Made by a program: the position numbers and the translations under genes
NCBI GenBank assembly: GCA_002344205.1
Contig: DDSZ01000039.1
Span: forward strand, 372-41,701
Length of the DNA: 41,330 nt
Source: Opitutaceae bacterium UBA2377
GTDB lineage: Bacteria; Verrucomicrobiota; Verrucomicrobiia; Opitutales; Opitutaceae
Direction: 5' to 3'
The notes under the pieces: generated by a model
Database searches by the model: none
Seen by the model: the letters and a program-made list of their open reading frames with translations, nothing else
What the model was told of the DNA's origin: nothing
Part shown: in pieces, positions 1 to 7,205 of the stretch
How positions within the stretch are numbered: position 1 is the stretch's first letter
Layout: each line of letters opens with the position of its first letter

Positions 1-1683
1 CACAACGCCGTGGCGTTCTTCCTCACCACGCCGATCCTCGGCATCATGTATTACTTCCTGCCGAAAGCGGCGGAGCGGCCCGTGTATTCCTACCGGCTCT
101 CGGTCATTCACTTCTGGTCGTTGGTCTTCATCTACATCTGGGCCGGCCCGCACCACCTGCTGAATACCTCCCTCCCCGACTGGCTGCAGACCCTCGGCAT
201 GACGTTCTCGCTCATGCTCTGGGCTCCCTCCTGGGGCGGTATGCTGAACGGTCTGCTCACCCTGCGCGGCGCGTGGCACAAGCTCCGCACCGAGCCCGTC
301 CTCAAGTTCTTCGCCGCCGCGGTCACTTTCTATGGCATGGCCACCTTCGAGGGGCCGCTCCTCTCCATCAAGTCCGTCAACGGCCTCGCCCATTACACCG
401 ACTGGATCATCGGCCACGTGCACGCCGGCGCTCTCGGTTGGAACGGCTTCATGGCCGCGGGCATGATCTACTGGCTCCTGCCCAAGCTCTGGAACCGGCC
501 GCTCTACTCCCAGTCGCTCGCCAACCTCCACTTCTGGACCGGCCTGGTCGGCATCCTCCTCTATGTCGCCGCCATGTGGGTGAGCGGCATCACCCAGGGC
601 CTGATGCTCAACGCCACCGCCGAGGACGGCACCGTCCTCGCCTATCCCAACTTCCTCGACACGCTGAACGCCATCCGGCCGATGATGCTCATGCGCGTGA
701 TTGGCGGCGGACTCTACCTCGCCGGCTGGCTCGTGCTGGCCTACAATCTCTGGCGCACGATCCGCGGCGCGCAGGCCGTCAACGGCACCATCGAGGTCCA
801 TGCGGAGAACCCGGCCACCACCACCCGCCTCGGCTTCGGCGGCACCTTTCTCAACGCCCCGGTGCTCCTCTCCGTTTTCCTCACCGGTTTTGCCACCCTG
901 TGGATGCTCGGCGACAACCTCGTGAGCGTCGCGGGCCTCGTCGGCGCCCTGATGACCGTCATCGCCGGCTACGCCCTGCTCTATTCCCGCGGCAAGGTCT
1001 GGCAGGGCTGGTATGAACGCCTCCTCCTCAACGCCCTGCCCTTCACCGTCCTCACCTTCGTGGCCGTCGCCGCCGGCGGTCTCATCCAGATCGTCCCCAC
1101 CGTGATGGTCCAGAAGGCCGCGAACATGGAGGACCGTGTCCAGGTGCCCTACACGCCGCTGGAACTGGCCGGCCGCGACATCTACATCCGCGAGGGCTGC
1201 TACACCTGCCATTCGCAGATGATCCGCACCATGGTGCCCGACGTGCTCCGCTACGGCGATTACTCCCGCCTCGGTGAGTCCATCTACGACTATCCCTTCC
1301 AGTGGGGTTCCCGGCGCGCCGGCCCCGACCTCGCCCGCGTGGGCGGCAAATACCCCGACGTCTGGCACCTCCGCCACATGGAGGACCCGCGCAGCATCTC
1401 CGTCGGCAGCAACATGCCTTCCTACGCCTGGCTCTCGCGGGACAACCTCAACGTCTCTACCCTGCCCGCCAAGATCAATGTCCAGCGCATGCTGGGTGTG
1501 CCCTACGGCCCGCTCACACCGCAGCAGATCTTCGACCAGGTAAACGAGCAGGCCAAGGGCATCGCCAACAATCTCCGCGACGCCGGCGCCTACGTCGCTC
1601 CCGAGAAGGAGATCATCGCGCTCATCGCCTACCTGCAAAAGCTCGGCCAGAGCGAACCCGTCGCCCCGGCCGCGGCCAACTGA
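1..1683 (+). CDS. ccoNO: cbb3-type cytochrome c oxidase, fused subunits I and II (CcoN-CcoO), 5' partial
   Basis: Catalytic core of the high-affinity cbb3 haem-copper oxidase in the inner membrane. The frame is open from base 1, so the gene starts upstream of the window. The CcoN half shows the paired CuB histidines (GPHHL, His codons 151-156) and the HVH haem b3/haem b ligands (415-423). Without a stop the frame passes through two extra hydrophobic segments (about 860-1000) into CcoO. The CcoO half has its anchor helix, haem c motif CYTCH (1198-1212), the [10 protein letters not shown] and SQMIR signatures, and a likely axial Met in NMPSYAW (1414-1416). CcoN and CcoO are separate genes in proteobacteria, and fusions are known elsewhere. 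It heads a run with ccoQ, ccoP and ccoG, and ccoQ begins 8 bases after its stop. Confidence 0.95.
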   Translation, partial: HNAVAFFLTTPILGIMYYFLPKAAERPVYSYRLSVIHFWSLVFIYIWAGPHHLLNTSLPDWLQTLGMTFSLMLWAPSWGGMLNGLLTLRGAWHKLRTEPVLKFFAAAVTFYGMATFEGPLLSIKSVNGLAHYTDWIIGHVHAGALGWNGFMAAGMIYWLLPKLWNRPLYSQSLANLHFWTGLVGILLYVAAMWVSGITQGLMLNATAEDGTVLAYPNFLDTLNAIRPMMLMRVIGGGLYLAGWLVLAYNLWRTIRGAQAVNGTIEVHAENPATTTRLGFGGTFLNAPVLLSVFLTGFATLWMLGDNLVSVAGLVGALMTVIAGYALLYSRGKVWQGWYERLLLNALPFTVLTFVAVAAGGLIQIVPTVMVQKAANMEDRVQVPYTPLELAGRDIYIREGCYTCHSQMIRTMVPDVLRYGDYSRLGESIYDYPFQWGSRRAGPDLARVGGKYPDVWHLRHMEDPRSISVGSNMPSYAWLSRDNLNVSTLPAKINVQRMLGVPYGPLTPQQIFDQVNEQAKGIANNLRDAGAYVAPEKEIIALIAYLQKLGQSEPVAPAAAN

Positions 1684-1691
1684 TCCCCGCC

Positions 1692-1877
1692 ATGTTCAAA
1701 CGACTCATCCTCGAGGACTACGCCGCCTTCCTCACGCTCTTTGCGTTCATCGTGGCGGTAACCATCTACCTCACCATGCTGTGGCGCGCCGTCCGCATGC
1801 CGCGCCCGCAAGTCGAGGCCCTCGCCCGACTTCCCTTGGAATCCGAGCCCACCCGCCATGACGACCAACGCACCTAA
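1692..1877 (+). CDS. ccoQ: CcoQ/FixQ-like small cbb3 oxidase subunit
   Basis: A 61-residue protein with one membrane segment (about residues 11-32, rich in Ala, Phe, Leu, Val and Ile) followed by a basic, polar tail. In known cbb3 systems CcoQ is a small single-helix subunit that stabilises association of CcoP with the core. Size, topology and position between ccoNO and ccoP all fit. The ATG lies 8 bases after the ccoNO stop, and the last 20 bases overlap the start of ccoP, which suggests translational coupling. Sequence conservation in CcoQ is weak, so the assignment rests mainly on position. Confidence 0.75.
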   Translation: MFKRLILEDYAAFLTLFAFIVAVTIYLTMLWRAVRMPRPQVEALARLPLESEPTRHDDQRT

Positions 1878-2415
1878 ACCGCCCCAGCCGCCCGAGGATC
1901 CGATCCGCGAGCACACTTACGACGGTATCCAGGAATACGACAAGCGCCTGCCCAACTGGTGGCTCTTCACGCTTTACGCGACCATCGTTTTCTGGATCGG
2001 CTACTGGTTCTATTACGAGACTTCAGAAATTGGCCCGCGCGACACCGCCGTGCTCGCCACCGAACTCGAACGCATCGAGGCCGCCAAACTCGCCGCCTCC
2101 GCCAACCTCTTGGACGACGCCACCCTCTGGCAGATGAGCCGCAACAGCGTCTTCGTGCAGGCCGGCCGCGCCACCTACAACTCCACCTGCGCCAGTTGCC
2201 ACAAGGAAAGCCTCCGTGGTGCCGAGGACGGCGGCATCGGTGCCAGCCTGGTGGACGGCGAATGGGTGCACGGCGGCCGGCCCACCGAAATTTTTGCCGT
2301 CGTGGACAAGGGCGTCCTGGAAAAAGGGATGCCGTCTTGGGGTCCCATTATCGGGGCCAAAAAGACCGCCGAAGTCGTGGCCTATATCCTGAGCCACCAC
2401 GAGGAGGCAAAGTAG
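1858..2415 (+). CDS. ccoP: cbb3-type cytochrome c oxidase subunit III (CcoP), single-haem form
   Basis: A 185-residue membrane-anchored cytochrome c that passes electrons to CcoO/CcoN. The N-terminus has the CcoP signature region (HTYDGIQEYDKRLPNWW, residues 19-35). One membrane helix follows (about 34-52, with FWIGYW), then one cytochrome c domain with CASCH (C111, C114, H115) and a likely axial Met158 in KGMPSWG. Classical CcoP has about 300 residues and two CxxCH motifs, but only one is present here. The reading frame ends cleanly after a complete first domain (AYILSHHEE), so this looks like a natural short form and not a broken gene. It overlaps ccoQ by 20 bases and is followed after 7 bases by ccoG. 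Confidence 0.93.
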   Translation: MTTNAPKPPQPPEDPIREHTYDGIQEYDKRLPNWWLFTLYATIVFWIGYWFYYETSEIGPRDTAVLATELERIEAAKLAASANLLDDATLWQMSRNSVFVQAGRATYNSTCASCHKESLRGAEDGGIGASLVDGEWVHGGRPTEIFAVVDKGVLEKGMPSWGPIIGAKKTAEVVAYILSHHEEAK

Positions 2416-2422
2416 GGCCGCC

Positions 2423-3829
2423 ATGGCCGCACCGCGCCCATCGCTGGATTCCGTCACGACCATCAATCCCGACGGGTCGAGGCCCTTCCTGTATCCGGCC
2501 GACGCCAAGGGGCGCTTCGCCCTCGCCCGCAAGGTCTCGGCCCTGCTGCTGATCGCGGTTTATCTCTCCCTGCCTTGGATCCAGGTCGGCGGGTTTCCCG
2601 CCGTCTTCCTCGACGTCGCCCACCGTCGCTTCCACCTCTTCGGCTGGACCTTCGCCGCGCAGGATCTGTGGCTGACCTTCTTTCTCATCACCGGTCTCGG
2701 CTTCTCCCTGTTTTTCCTGACCGCCGTGCTCGGTCGCATCTGGTGCGGCTGGGCCTGTCCTCAAACCGTCTTCCTCGACCACGTTTACCGGCGCATCGAA
2801 CGCTGGATCGAGGGCGACGCCGTCAAGCGCCGCGCCCTGGCCGCCGCGCCGCTCTCGGGTGAAAAGGTGTTCAAGAAAGGCCTCAAGCACGCGCTCTACG
2901 TCGCGGTGTCGCTGGTCATCACCCACCTCTTCCTCGCCTACTTCATTTCCATCCCGGAACTCTGGACCATCATGCACGATTCGCCGGCCGCACACTGGAG
3001 TGCCTTCGCTTTCGTGTTCGTCGCCGCCGGCATCCTCTATTTCAACTTCGCCTGGTTCCGCGAACAGTTGTGCATTGTGATCTGCCCCTACGGCCGGCTC
3101 CAGTCCGCGCTGATCGACGACCATTCGCTGGTCATCGGCTACGACGCCAAACGCGGCGAACCACGGGGGAAAATCGGCACCGCTGATGCGGGCGACTGCG
3201 TGGCCTGCAACCGCTGCGTGCAGGTCTGTCCCACCGGGATCGACATCCGCCAGGGCCTGCAGTTGGAGTGCATCGGCTGCACCGCCTGTATCGATGCCTG
3301 CGACGAGGTGATGACCCGCGTGCACCGGCCCAAGGGTCTCATCCGTTACGATTCGCAGGCCGCCTTCACCGGCGGCCGCACCCGCTGGCTCCGCCCTCGC
3401 ACCCTGCTTTACGGTGTGCTGCTCCTCGTCGGCATGACCGTCGCGGGCTGGGCTCTGTCCACAATCAAGCCCGCCGCTACCGGCATCACCCGCATGGTCG
3501 GCGCGCCCTACTTCGTGGACCCCGCCCATGTGCGCAACCAGTTCCTCGTGCGGGTGGTAAACAAGCGCGCCGTCACCACGGAATTCATCGCCACGGTAAA
3601 CTCCCCCGTGCCCGTGATCCTGAACGGCTTCACCACGCCGGTCGCCATTGCCTCCCTCGGCGAGGAGGTCAGGCCCCTTATCCTGCAGGTGCCGCGCGCG
3701 GCCTACGCAGGCCCCTTCCGCTTCACCCTCACCGTCACCGATCCCGCCGGCACGTTCAGCATCAGCCGTGAGGTCGAGTTCCTTGGCCCCGAAGCCCGCC
3801 TCCTCCGCGAGGAAAGCCCCGCGCCATGA
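2423..3829 (+). CDS. ccoG: cbb3 oxidase maturation iron-sulfur protein CcoG (FixG/RdxA)
   Basis: A 468-residue polytopic membrane protein with a ferredoxin-like centre, needed in other bacteria for cbb3 assembly and linked there to copper reduction. Membrane segments lie at roughly residues 33-55, 80-104, 156-175, 190-211 and 327-346. Family motifs seen are CGWACPQTVF near residue 107, CIVICPYGRLQS near 215, and two 4Fe-4S cluster motifs: C259, C262, C265, C269-Pro and C283, C286, C289, C293. The C-terminal part after the last helix is Ig-like, as in the family. It starts 7 bases after ccoP. Its stop overlaps the next small gene as ATGA, so the two are probably coupled. Confidence 0.96.
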   Translation: MAAPRPSLDSVTTINPDGSRPFLYPADAKGRFALARKVSALLLIAVYLSLPWIQVGGFPAVFLDVAHRRFHLFGWTFAAQDLWLTFFLITGLGFSLFFLTAVLGRIWCGWACPQTVFLDHVYRRIERWIEGDAVKRRALAAAPLSGEKVFKKGLKHALYVAVSLVITHLFLAYFISIPELWTIMHDSPAAHWSAFAFVFVAAGILYFNFAWFREQLCIVICPYGRLQSALIDDHSLVIGYDAKRGEPRGKIGTADAGDCVACNRCVQVCPTGIDIRQGLQLECIGCTACIDACDEVMTRVHRPKGLIRYDSQAAFTGGRTRWLRPRTLLYGVLLLVGMTVAGWALSTIKPAATGITRMVGAPYFVDPAHVRNQFLVRVVNKRAVTTEFIATVNSPVPVILNGFTTPVAIASLGEEVRPLILQVPRAAYAGPFRFTLTVTDPAGTFSISREVEFLGPEARLLREESPAP

Positions 3830-3981
3830 ATAAACCCCGCTCCAGCAAACTCTGGCTCTGGGTTGTCGCCGCCTGCGCGCTCCAACTTGCGGCGTGGGCG
3901 ATCTGGCTTACGATTGCCTCCAAGCACAAGGTTGCCGAGGTGCCGCTGCAGCCCAAGCCGGCGGTCAGCAATCAGCCGTAA
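3826..3981 (+). CDS. 51-residue single-helix membrane peptide in cbb3 locus, function unknown
   Basis: A 51-codon frame whose ATG overlaps the ccoG stop (ATGA at 3826-3829). The product has a short basic N-terminus (MNKPRSSK), one Trp- and Ala-rich membrane helix (about residues 9-31, with WLWVV and WAIWLTI) and a polar, Pro-rich tail (KPAVSNQP). CcoH/FixH, a single-helix assembly protein of about 150 residues, normally occupies this place between ccoG and ccoI. The peptide could be a drastically shortened CcoH or an unrelated accessory subunit. I cannot show homology. Coupling to ccoG, positive-inside topology and the intact stop support a real gene. Confidence 0.7.
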   Translation: MNKPRSSKLWLWVVAACALQLAAWAIWLTIASKHKVAEVPLQPKPAVSNQP

Positions 3982-4046
3982 GCTTTAAGCCTCGAACTAT
4001 TCAACCACCTGCCACGCTCCTAAACCAGCTTACCGCTTAAAGCTTA
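3979..4046. repeat. 12-bp inverted repeat with iterated GCTTAA units
   Basis: The only AT-richer gap in the oxidase locus. TAAGCTTTAAGC (3979-3990) is matched by its exact reverse complement at 4035-4046, with a 44-base spacer. The right arm runs into further GCTTA units up to about 4058 (CGCTTAA, AGCTTA, TGCTTAA, CGCTT). It lies between the 51-residue peptide gene and the SafE-family gene. It could be a processing or attenuation hairpin, or an intergenic repeat element. No T-run follows, so it is not a standard terminator. Confidence 0.6.
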
Positions 4047-4063
4047 TTGCTTAACGCTTCCTT

Positions 4064-4771
4064 ATGGAATTCGCCGCCGTCAACTCACCCGCCGCCGCCT
4101 TCGTGGCCGGACTGGTGACGAGCCTGCATTGCGCCGGCATGTGCGGCCCGCTGGCCTGTGCGCTGCTGCCGATGCGCGGGGCACCCGGACAACCCGCGGC
4201 CGACGCCGCCACCGTCAGCAGCGCTTATCAGCTCTCCCGGCTGGCCGGCTACACCGCCCTCGGCGCCCTCGCCGGCGGGCTCGGCCGCGCCCCGCTCAAC
4301 TGGCTCAATCACGATGCCCTCCGCTGGCTGCCGTGGGTGCTCGTCGTGTTTTTCATCGGGCTCGCCTTCCGTTGGGACCGTTATCTCCGCAAGCCGGCCG
4401 TCCTCGGCGGGCTCACGCTGCGGCTCAACCAGTGGGCGCGCCGGCGCTCGCCGGTAACGGCCGCCGCGGCGGTCGGCTTCGCCACGCCGCTCCTGCCCTG
4501 CGGCCCGCTCTATTTCATCGTGGCCCTCGCCCTCGTCTCCGGCTCCGCCCTGCGGGGCGCGGAGTTCATGCTCGCCTTCGGCCTCGGCACGGTGCCGCTG
4601 CTGTGGCTCGCGCAGTCGCAATTCCACTGGGTGCGGCAAAAACTGTCCCCGCTGTGGCTCGGCCGGCTGCGGCTCTCCCTCGCCCTCACCGCCGCGCTCG
4701 TCATCGGCTGGCGGCTGCGCGGCACGCTCGGTTTCGAGGGACCCGACGTGAACAACCTCGTCTGCTTCTGA
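4064..4771 (+). CDS. sulfite exporter TauE/SafE (UreH-like) family membrane protein
   Basis: A 235-residue polytopic membrane protein of the TauE/SafE, UreH-like branch often found beside ccoI and ccoG. The N-terminal motif LHCAGMCGP (H22, C23, C27) and the second conserved motif TPLLPCGPLYF around C146 are typical. In this branch these paired Cys-containing half-motifs resemble DsbD/CcdA-type transporters. In the cbb3 context a role in metal or thiol handling during oxidase maturation is plausible, but this is inference and the substrate cannot be read from sequence. The next gene, ccoI, starts one base after its stop, so the two are probably translated together. Confidence 0.85.
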   Translation: MEFAAVNSPAAAFVAGLVTSLHCAGMCGPLACALLPMRGAPGQPAADAATVSSAYQLSRLAGYTALGALAGGLGRAPLNWLNHDALRWLPWVLVVFFIGLAFRWDRYLRKPAVLGGLTLRLNQWARRRSPVTAAAAVGFATPLLPCGPLYFIVALALVSGSALRGAEFMLAFGLGTVPLLWLAQSQFHWVRQKLSPLWLGRLRLSLALTAALVIGWRLRGTLGFEGPDVNNLVCF

Positions 4772-4772
4772 G

Positions 4773-7139
4773 ATGTCTGCCCGCCCCACCGCCACCCCTC
4801 CCGGCGCCACCACCGCCTGCCGGCACTGCGGGGCGCCGCTGCTTGATGCCGCGCTACGCGAGTCCGGCTTCTGCTGCGCGGGCTGCAGCTACGTCCACCG
4901 CCTCGTGCACGAGCACGGCCTCGCCGGGTATTATCGCATCAAAGACACCGTAACCGCGCCGGTGGATCCGGTCGTATTCCAGCCGCGTGACTACGCGTGG
5001 CTGGAAGTCGCGCAGGCGGAGGCCGAAAAATCCGGCGGCGTGCCCGGGCTCGCGCTTTCGCTGCAGGGCATCTCCTGCGCCGGCTGTGTTTGGCTCATCG
5101 AACGGCTCTTCCAGCAGCAGCCGGGCGCGCGCGACATCATGGTCAACCCCCAGTTCGGCCAGATGCGGCTGACCTGGATCCCCGGCCAGTGCTCCCTGGC
5201 CGGTTTTGCCCGCCGCCTGCAGGCCTTCAACTACCTCGTCGGCCCGGCGGACGCCGCCGGCGGCGAGCCCGAGAGCCGCGGCCTCGCCCGCCGCATCGGC
5301 CTCGCGACCGCCTTCGCGATGAACGTGATGCTCTTCACCCTGCCGGTCTATTTCGGGATGGAAGCCACGTTCGAATACGCGCGGCTTTTCGGCCATCTCT
5401 CCATGGCCTTCGGCACACTCAGCCTGCTCACCGGCGGCGGCTACTTCATCGCCCGCGCCGTGCAGGGCCTGCGCCTCGGCCTGCTCCACATCGACCTGCC
5501 CATCTCCATCGGTATCGTCGGCGCTTATCTCGGATCGCTCTACGGCTGGCTCACGCACAACGAAGCCTTCATCTATTTCGACTTCGTGAGCGGTTTCATC
5601 CTGCTGATGCTGCTCGGCCGCTGGGCGCAGGTCGCCGCCGTCGAGCGCAACCGTCGCCGCCTGCTCGCCCGCCAGCCGGCTCCGCCTTTGCTCGAAATGA
5701 CTTCACCGGACGGCACCGTGCGCACCGTGCCCCCGGCGCAGCTTCCGGTCGGCGCCACTTACCGCGTCGCCTCCGGGCAGACCGTCCCGGTGGAGTCGGT
5801 GCTGCTCGCCGCCTCTGCCACCTTTTCCCTCGCCTCGATCAACGGCGAGGCCGAGCCGCGGCTGTTCGTGGCCGGCGGCCGGGTTCCCGCCGGGGCCGTC
5901 AACGTCAGCCTCGCCGCGACCGGGCTGCGGGCGACGGAGGCGTGGGAAGACTCACTGCTCGCAAAACTCCAGCAGGCCGGCGAAGGCGCCGGCTACCGCC
6001 ACCGTTTTCTGGAGCGCATCATCCAGGGCTACCTCATCGGCATCCTCGGCATCGCCGCCCTGGCCGGTGTGGGCTGGTGGTTCGCCACCGGCGATGTGCT
6101 GCGCACCTGGTCGGTCGTCACCGCCGTGCTGGTTGTCTCCTGCCCCTGCGCCATCGGCCTCGCCTTTCCGCTCGCCGAGGAGATGGCCGGCGTCGCGTTG
6201 CGTCGCCACGGGGTGTTTGTGCGCCGCGGCGATCTTTGGGCCCGGCTCGACCGCGTCCGCCGGGTGATTTTCGACAAGACCGGCACGCTCACGCTCGAGA
6301 CTCCCGTGCTGGCGAATCCCGCGGGCCTCGCCGCGCTCGACGATTCCGCCCGCGCCGCCCTGCACGCCCTCGTCGCGGGCAACGCCCATCCTGTCAGCCA
6401 ATGCCTGCTGGAGAACCTGCTCGCCCGGGGCGCACCGCCGCCGCTGGCCGGCATGGTGGAGGAAAGCGTCGGCGATGGCGTCGAACTCGGCGCCTGGTCG
6501 CTGGGCCGCGCCGGCTGGCGCGACGACGGCCCCGCCGACGGGACCACGGTCCTCGCCCGCGACGGCGAGGGGCTGGCGCGTTTCCATTTCCGCGATGCCG
6601 CCCGGCCCGATGCCGCCGCCGAACTCGCCGCGCTGCACGCGCGCGGGCTCGGCCTGCACATCCTCAGCGGCGACGCCCCGGCCAAGGTCGCCGCGCTCGC
6701 CCGTGATCTCGGGTTGCCGGCCGCCGCTGCGCAGGGCGGCTACAGCCCGGAAGCCAAGGCCGATTGGTTCGAGCGCCACGACCGCCGCGACACCCTGATG
6801 CTTGGCGACGGTGCCAACGACAGCCTCGCCTTCGACCGCGCCTTCTGCCGCGGCACGCCCGTCATCCACCGCGGCGTGCTCGGACAAAAGGCCGACTTTT
6901 ATTATCTCGGCCGCGGGCTCGCCGGCATCCGCGCGCTGTTCGAGGTCAATGCCGTCCGCCGCCGCGCCCAGATTTGGATCCTAGTTTTTTCGGTCGCCTA
7001 CAACCTCACCGCCGTGGGTCTCGCCGTCAGCGGACATATCAATCCGCTCGTCGCCGCCATCCTCATGCCGGTCAACTCCCTGCTCACTCTCGCCATCGTC
7101 ACCGGCGGTATGCGCCGCGCCTTTACCGTCGGCACCTAG
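4773..7139 (+). CDS. ccoI: copper-transporting P1B-type ATPase for cbb3 oxidase assembly (CcoI/FixI)
   Basis: A 788-residue P-type ATPase that in other bacteria exports copper used to build the CuB centre of cbb3 oxidase. The N-terminal metal-binding region has C16-x-x-C19 and CCAGC (C34, C35, C38). A heavy-metal-associated domain follows with C102-A-G-C105. The transport motif C457-P-C459 lies in the sixth membrane segment, the phosphorylated Asp501 is in DKTGTLT, the NAHPVS loop marks the HP motif of the N-domain, and GDGAND (D679) is the hinge. All catalytic motifs are intact. The 5' neighbour is one base away. No ccoS is visible after it, and the cluster ends here. Confidence 0.96.
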   Translation: MSARPTATPPGATTACRHCGAPLLDAALRESGFCCAGCSYVHRLVHEHGLAGYYRIKDTVTAPVDPVVFQPRDYAWLEVAQAEAEKSGGVPGLALSLQGISCAGCVWLIERLFQQQPGARDIMVNPQFGQMRLTWIPGQCSLAGFARRLQAFNYLVGPADAAGGEPESRGLARRIGLATAFAMNVMLFTLPVYFGMEATFEYARLFGHLSMAFGTLSLLTGGGYFIARAVQGLRLGLLHIDLPISIGIVGAYLGSLYGWLTHNEAFIYFDFVSGFILLMLLGRWAQVAAVERNRRRLLARQPAPPLLEMTSPDGTVRTVPPAQLPVGATYRVASGQTVPVESVLLAASATFSLASINGEAEPRLFVAGGRVPAGAVNVSLAATGLRATEAWEDSLLAKLQQAGEGAGYRHRFLERIIQGYLIGILGIAALAGVGWWFATGDVLRTWSVVTAVLVVSCPCAIGLAFPLAEEMAGVALRRHGVFVRRGDLWARLDRVRRVIFDKTGTLTLETPVLANPAGLAALDDSARAALHALVAGNAHPVSQCLLENLLARGAPPPLAGMVEESVGDGVELGAWSLGRAGWRDDGPADGTTVLARDGEGLARFHFRDAARPDAAAELAALHARGLGLHILSGDAPAKVAALARDLGLPAAAAQGGYSPEAKADWFERHDRRDTLMLGDGANDSLAFDRAFCRGTPVIHRGVLGQKADFYYLGRGLAGIRALFEVNAVRRRAQIWILVFSVAYNLTAVGLAVSGHINPLVAAILMPVNSLLTLAIVTGGMRRAFTVGT

Positions 7140-7205
7140 CCGGTTCGGGCCTGTTTTACGCAATTTCCTGTCAATGCTGGAGTATCCGGCCATAACTGCG
7201 CATAC

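Noticed and set aside
7140..7205. A ccoS gene after ccoI
   Set aside because: The 66-base gap is too short and shows no CcoS-like frame.
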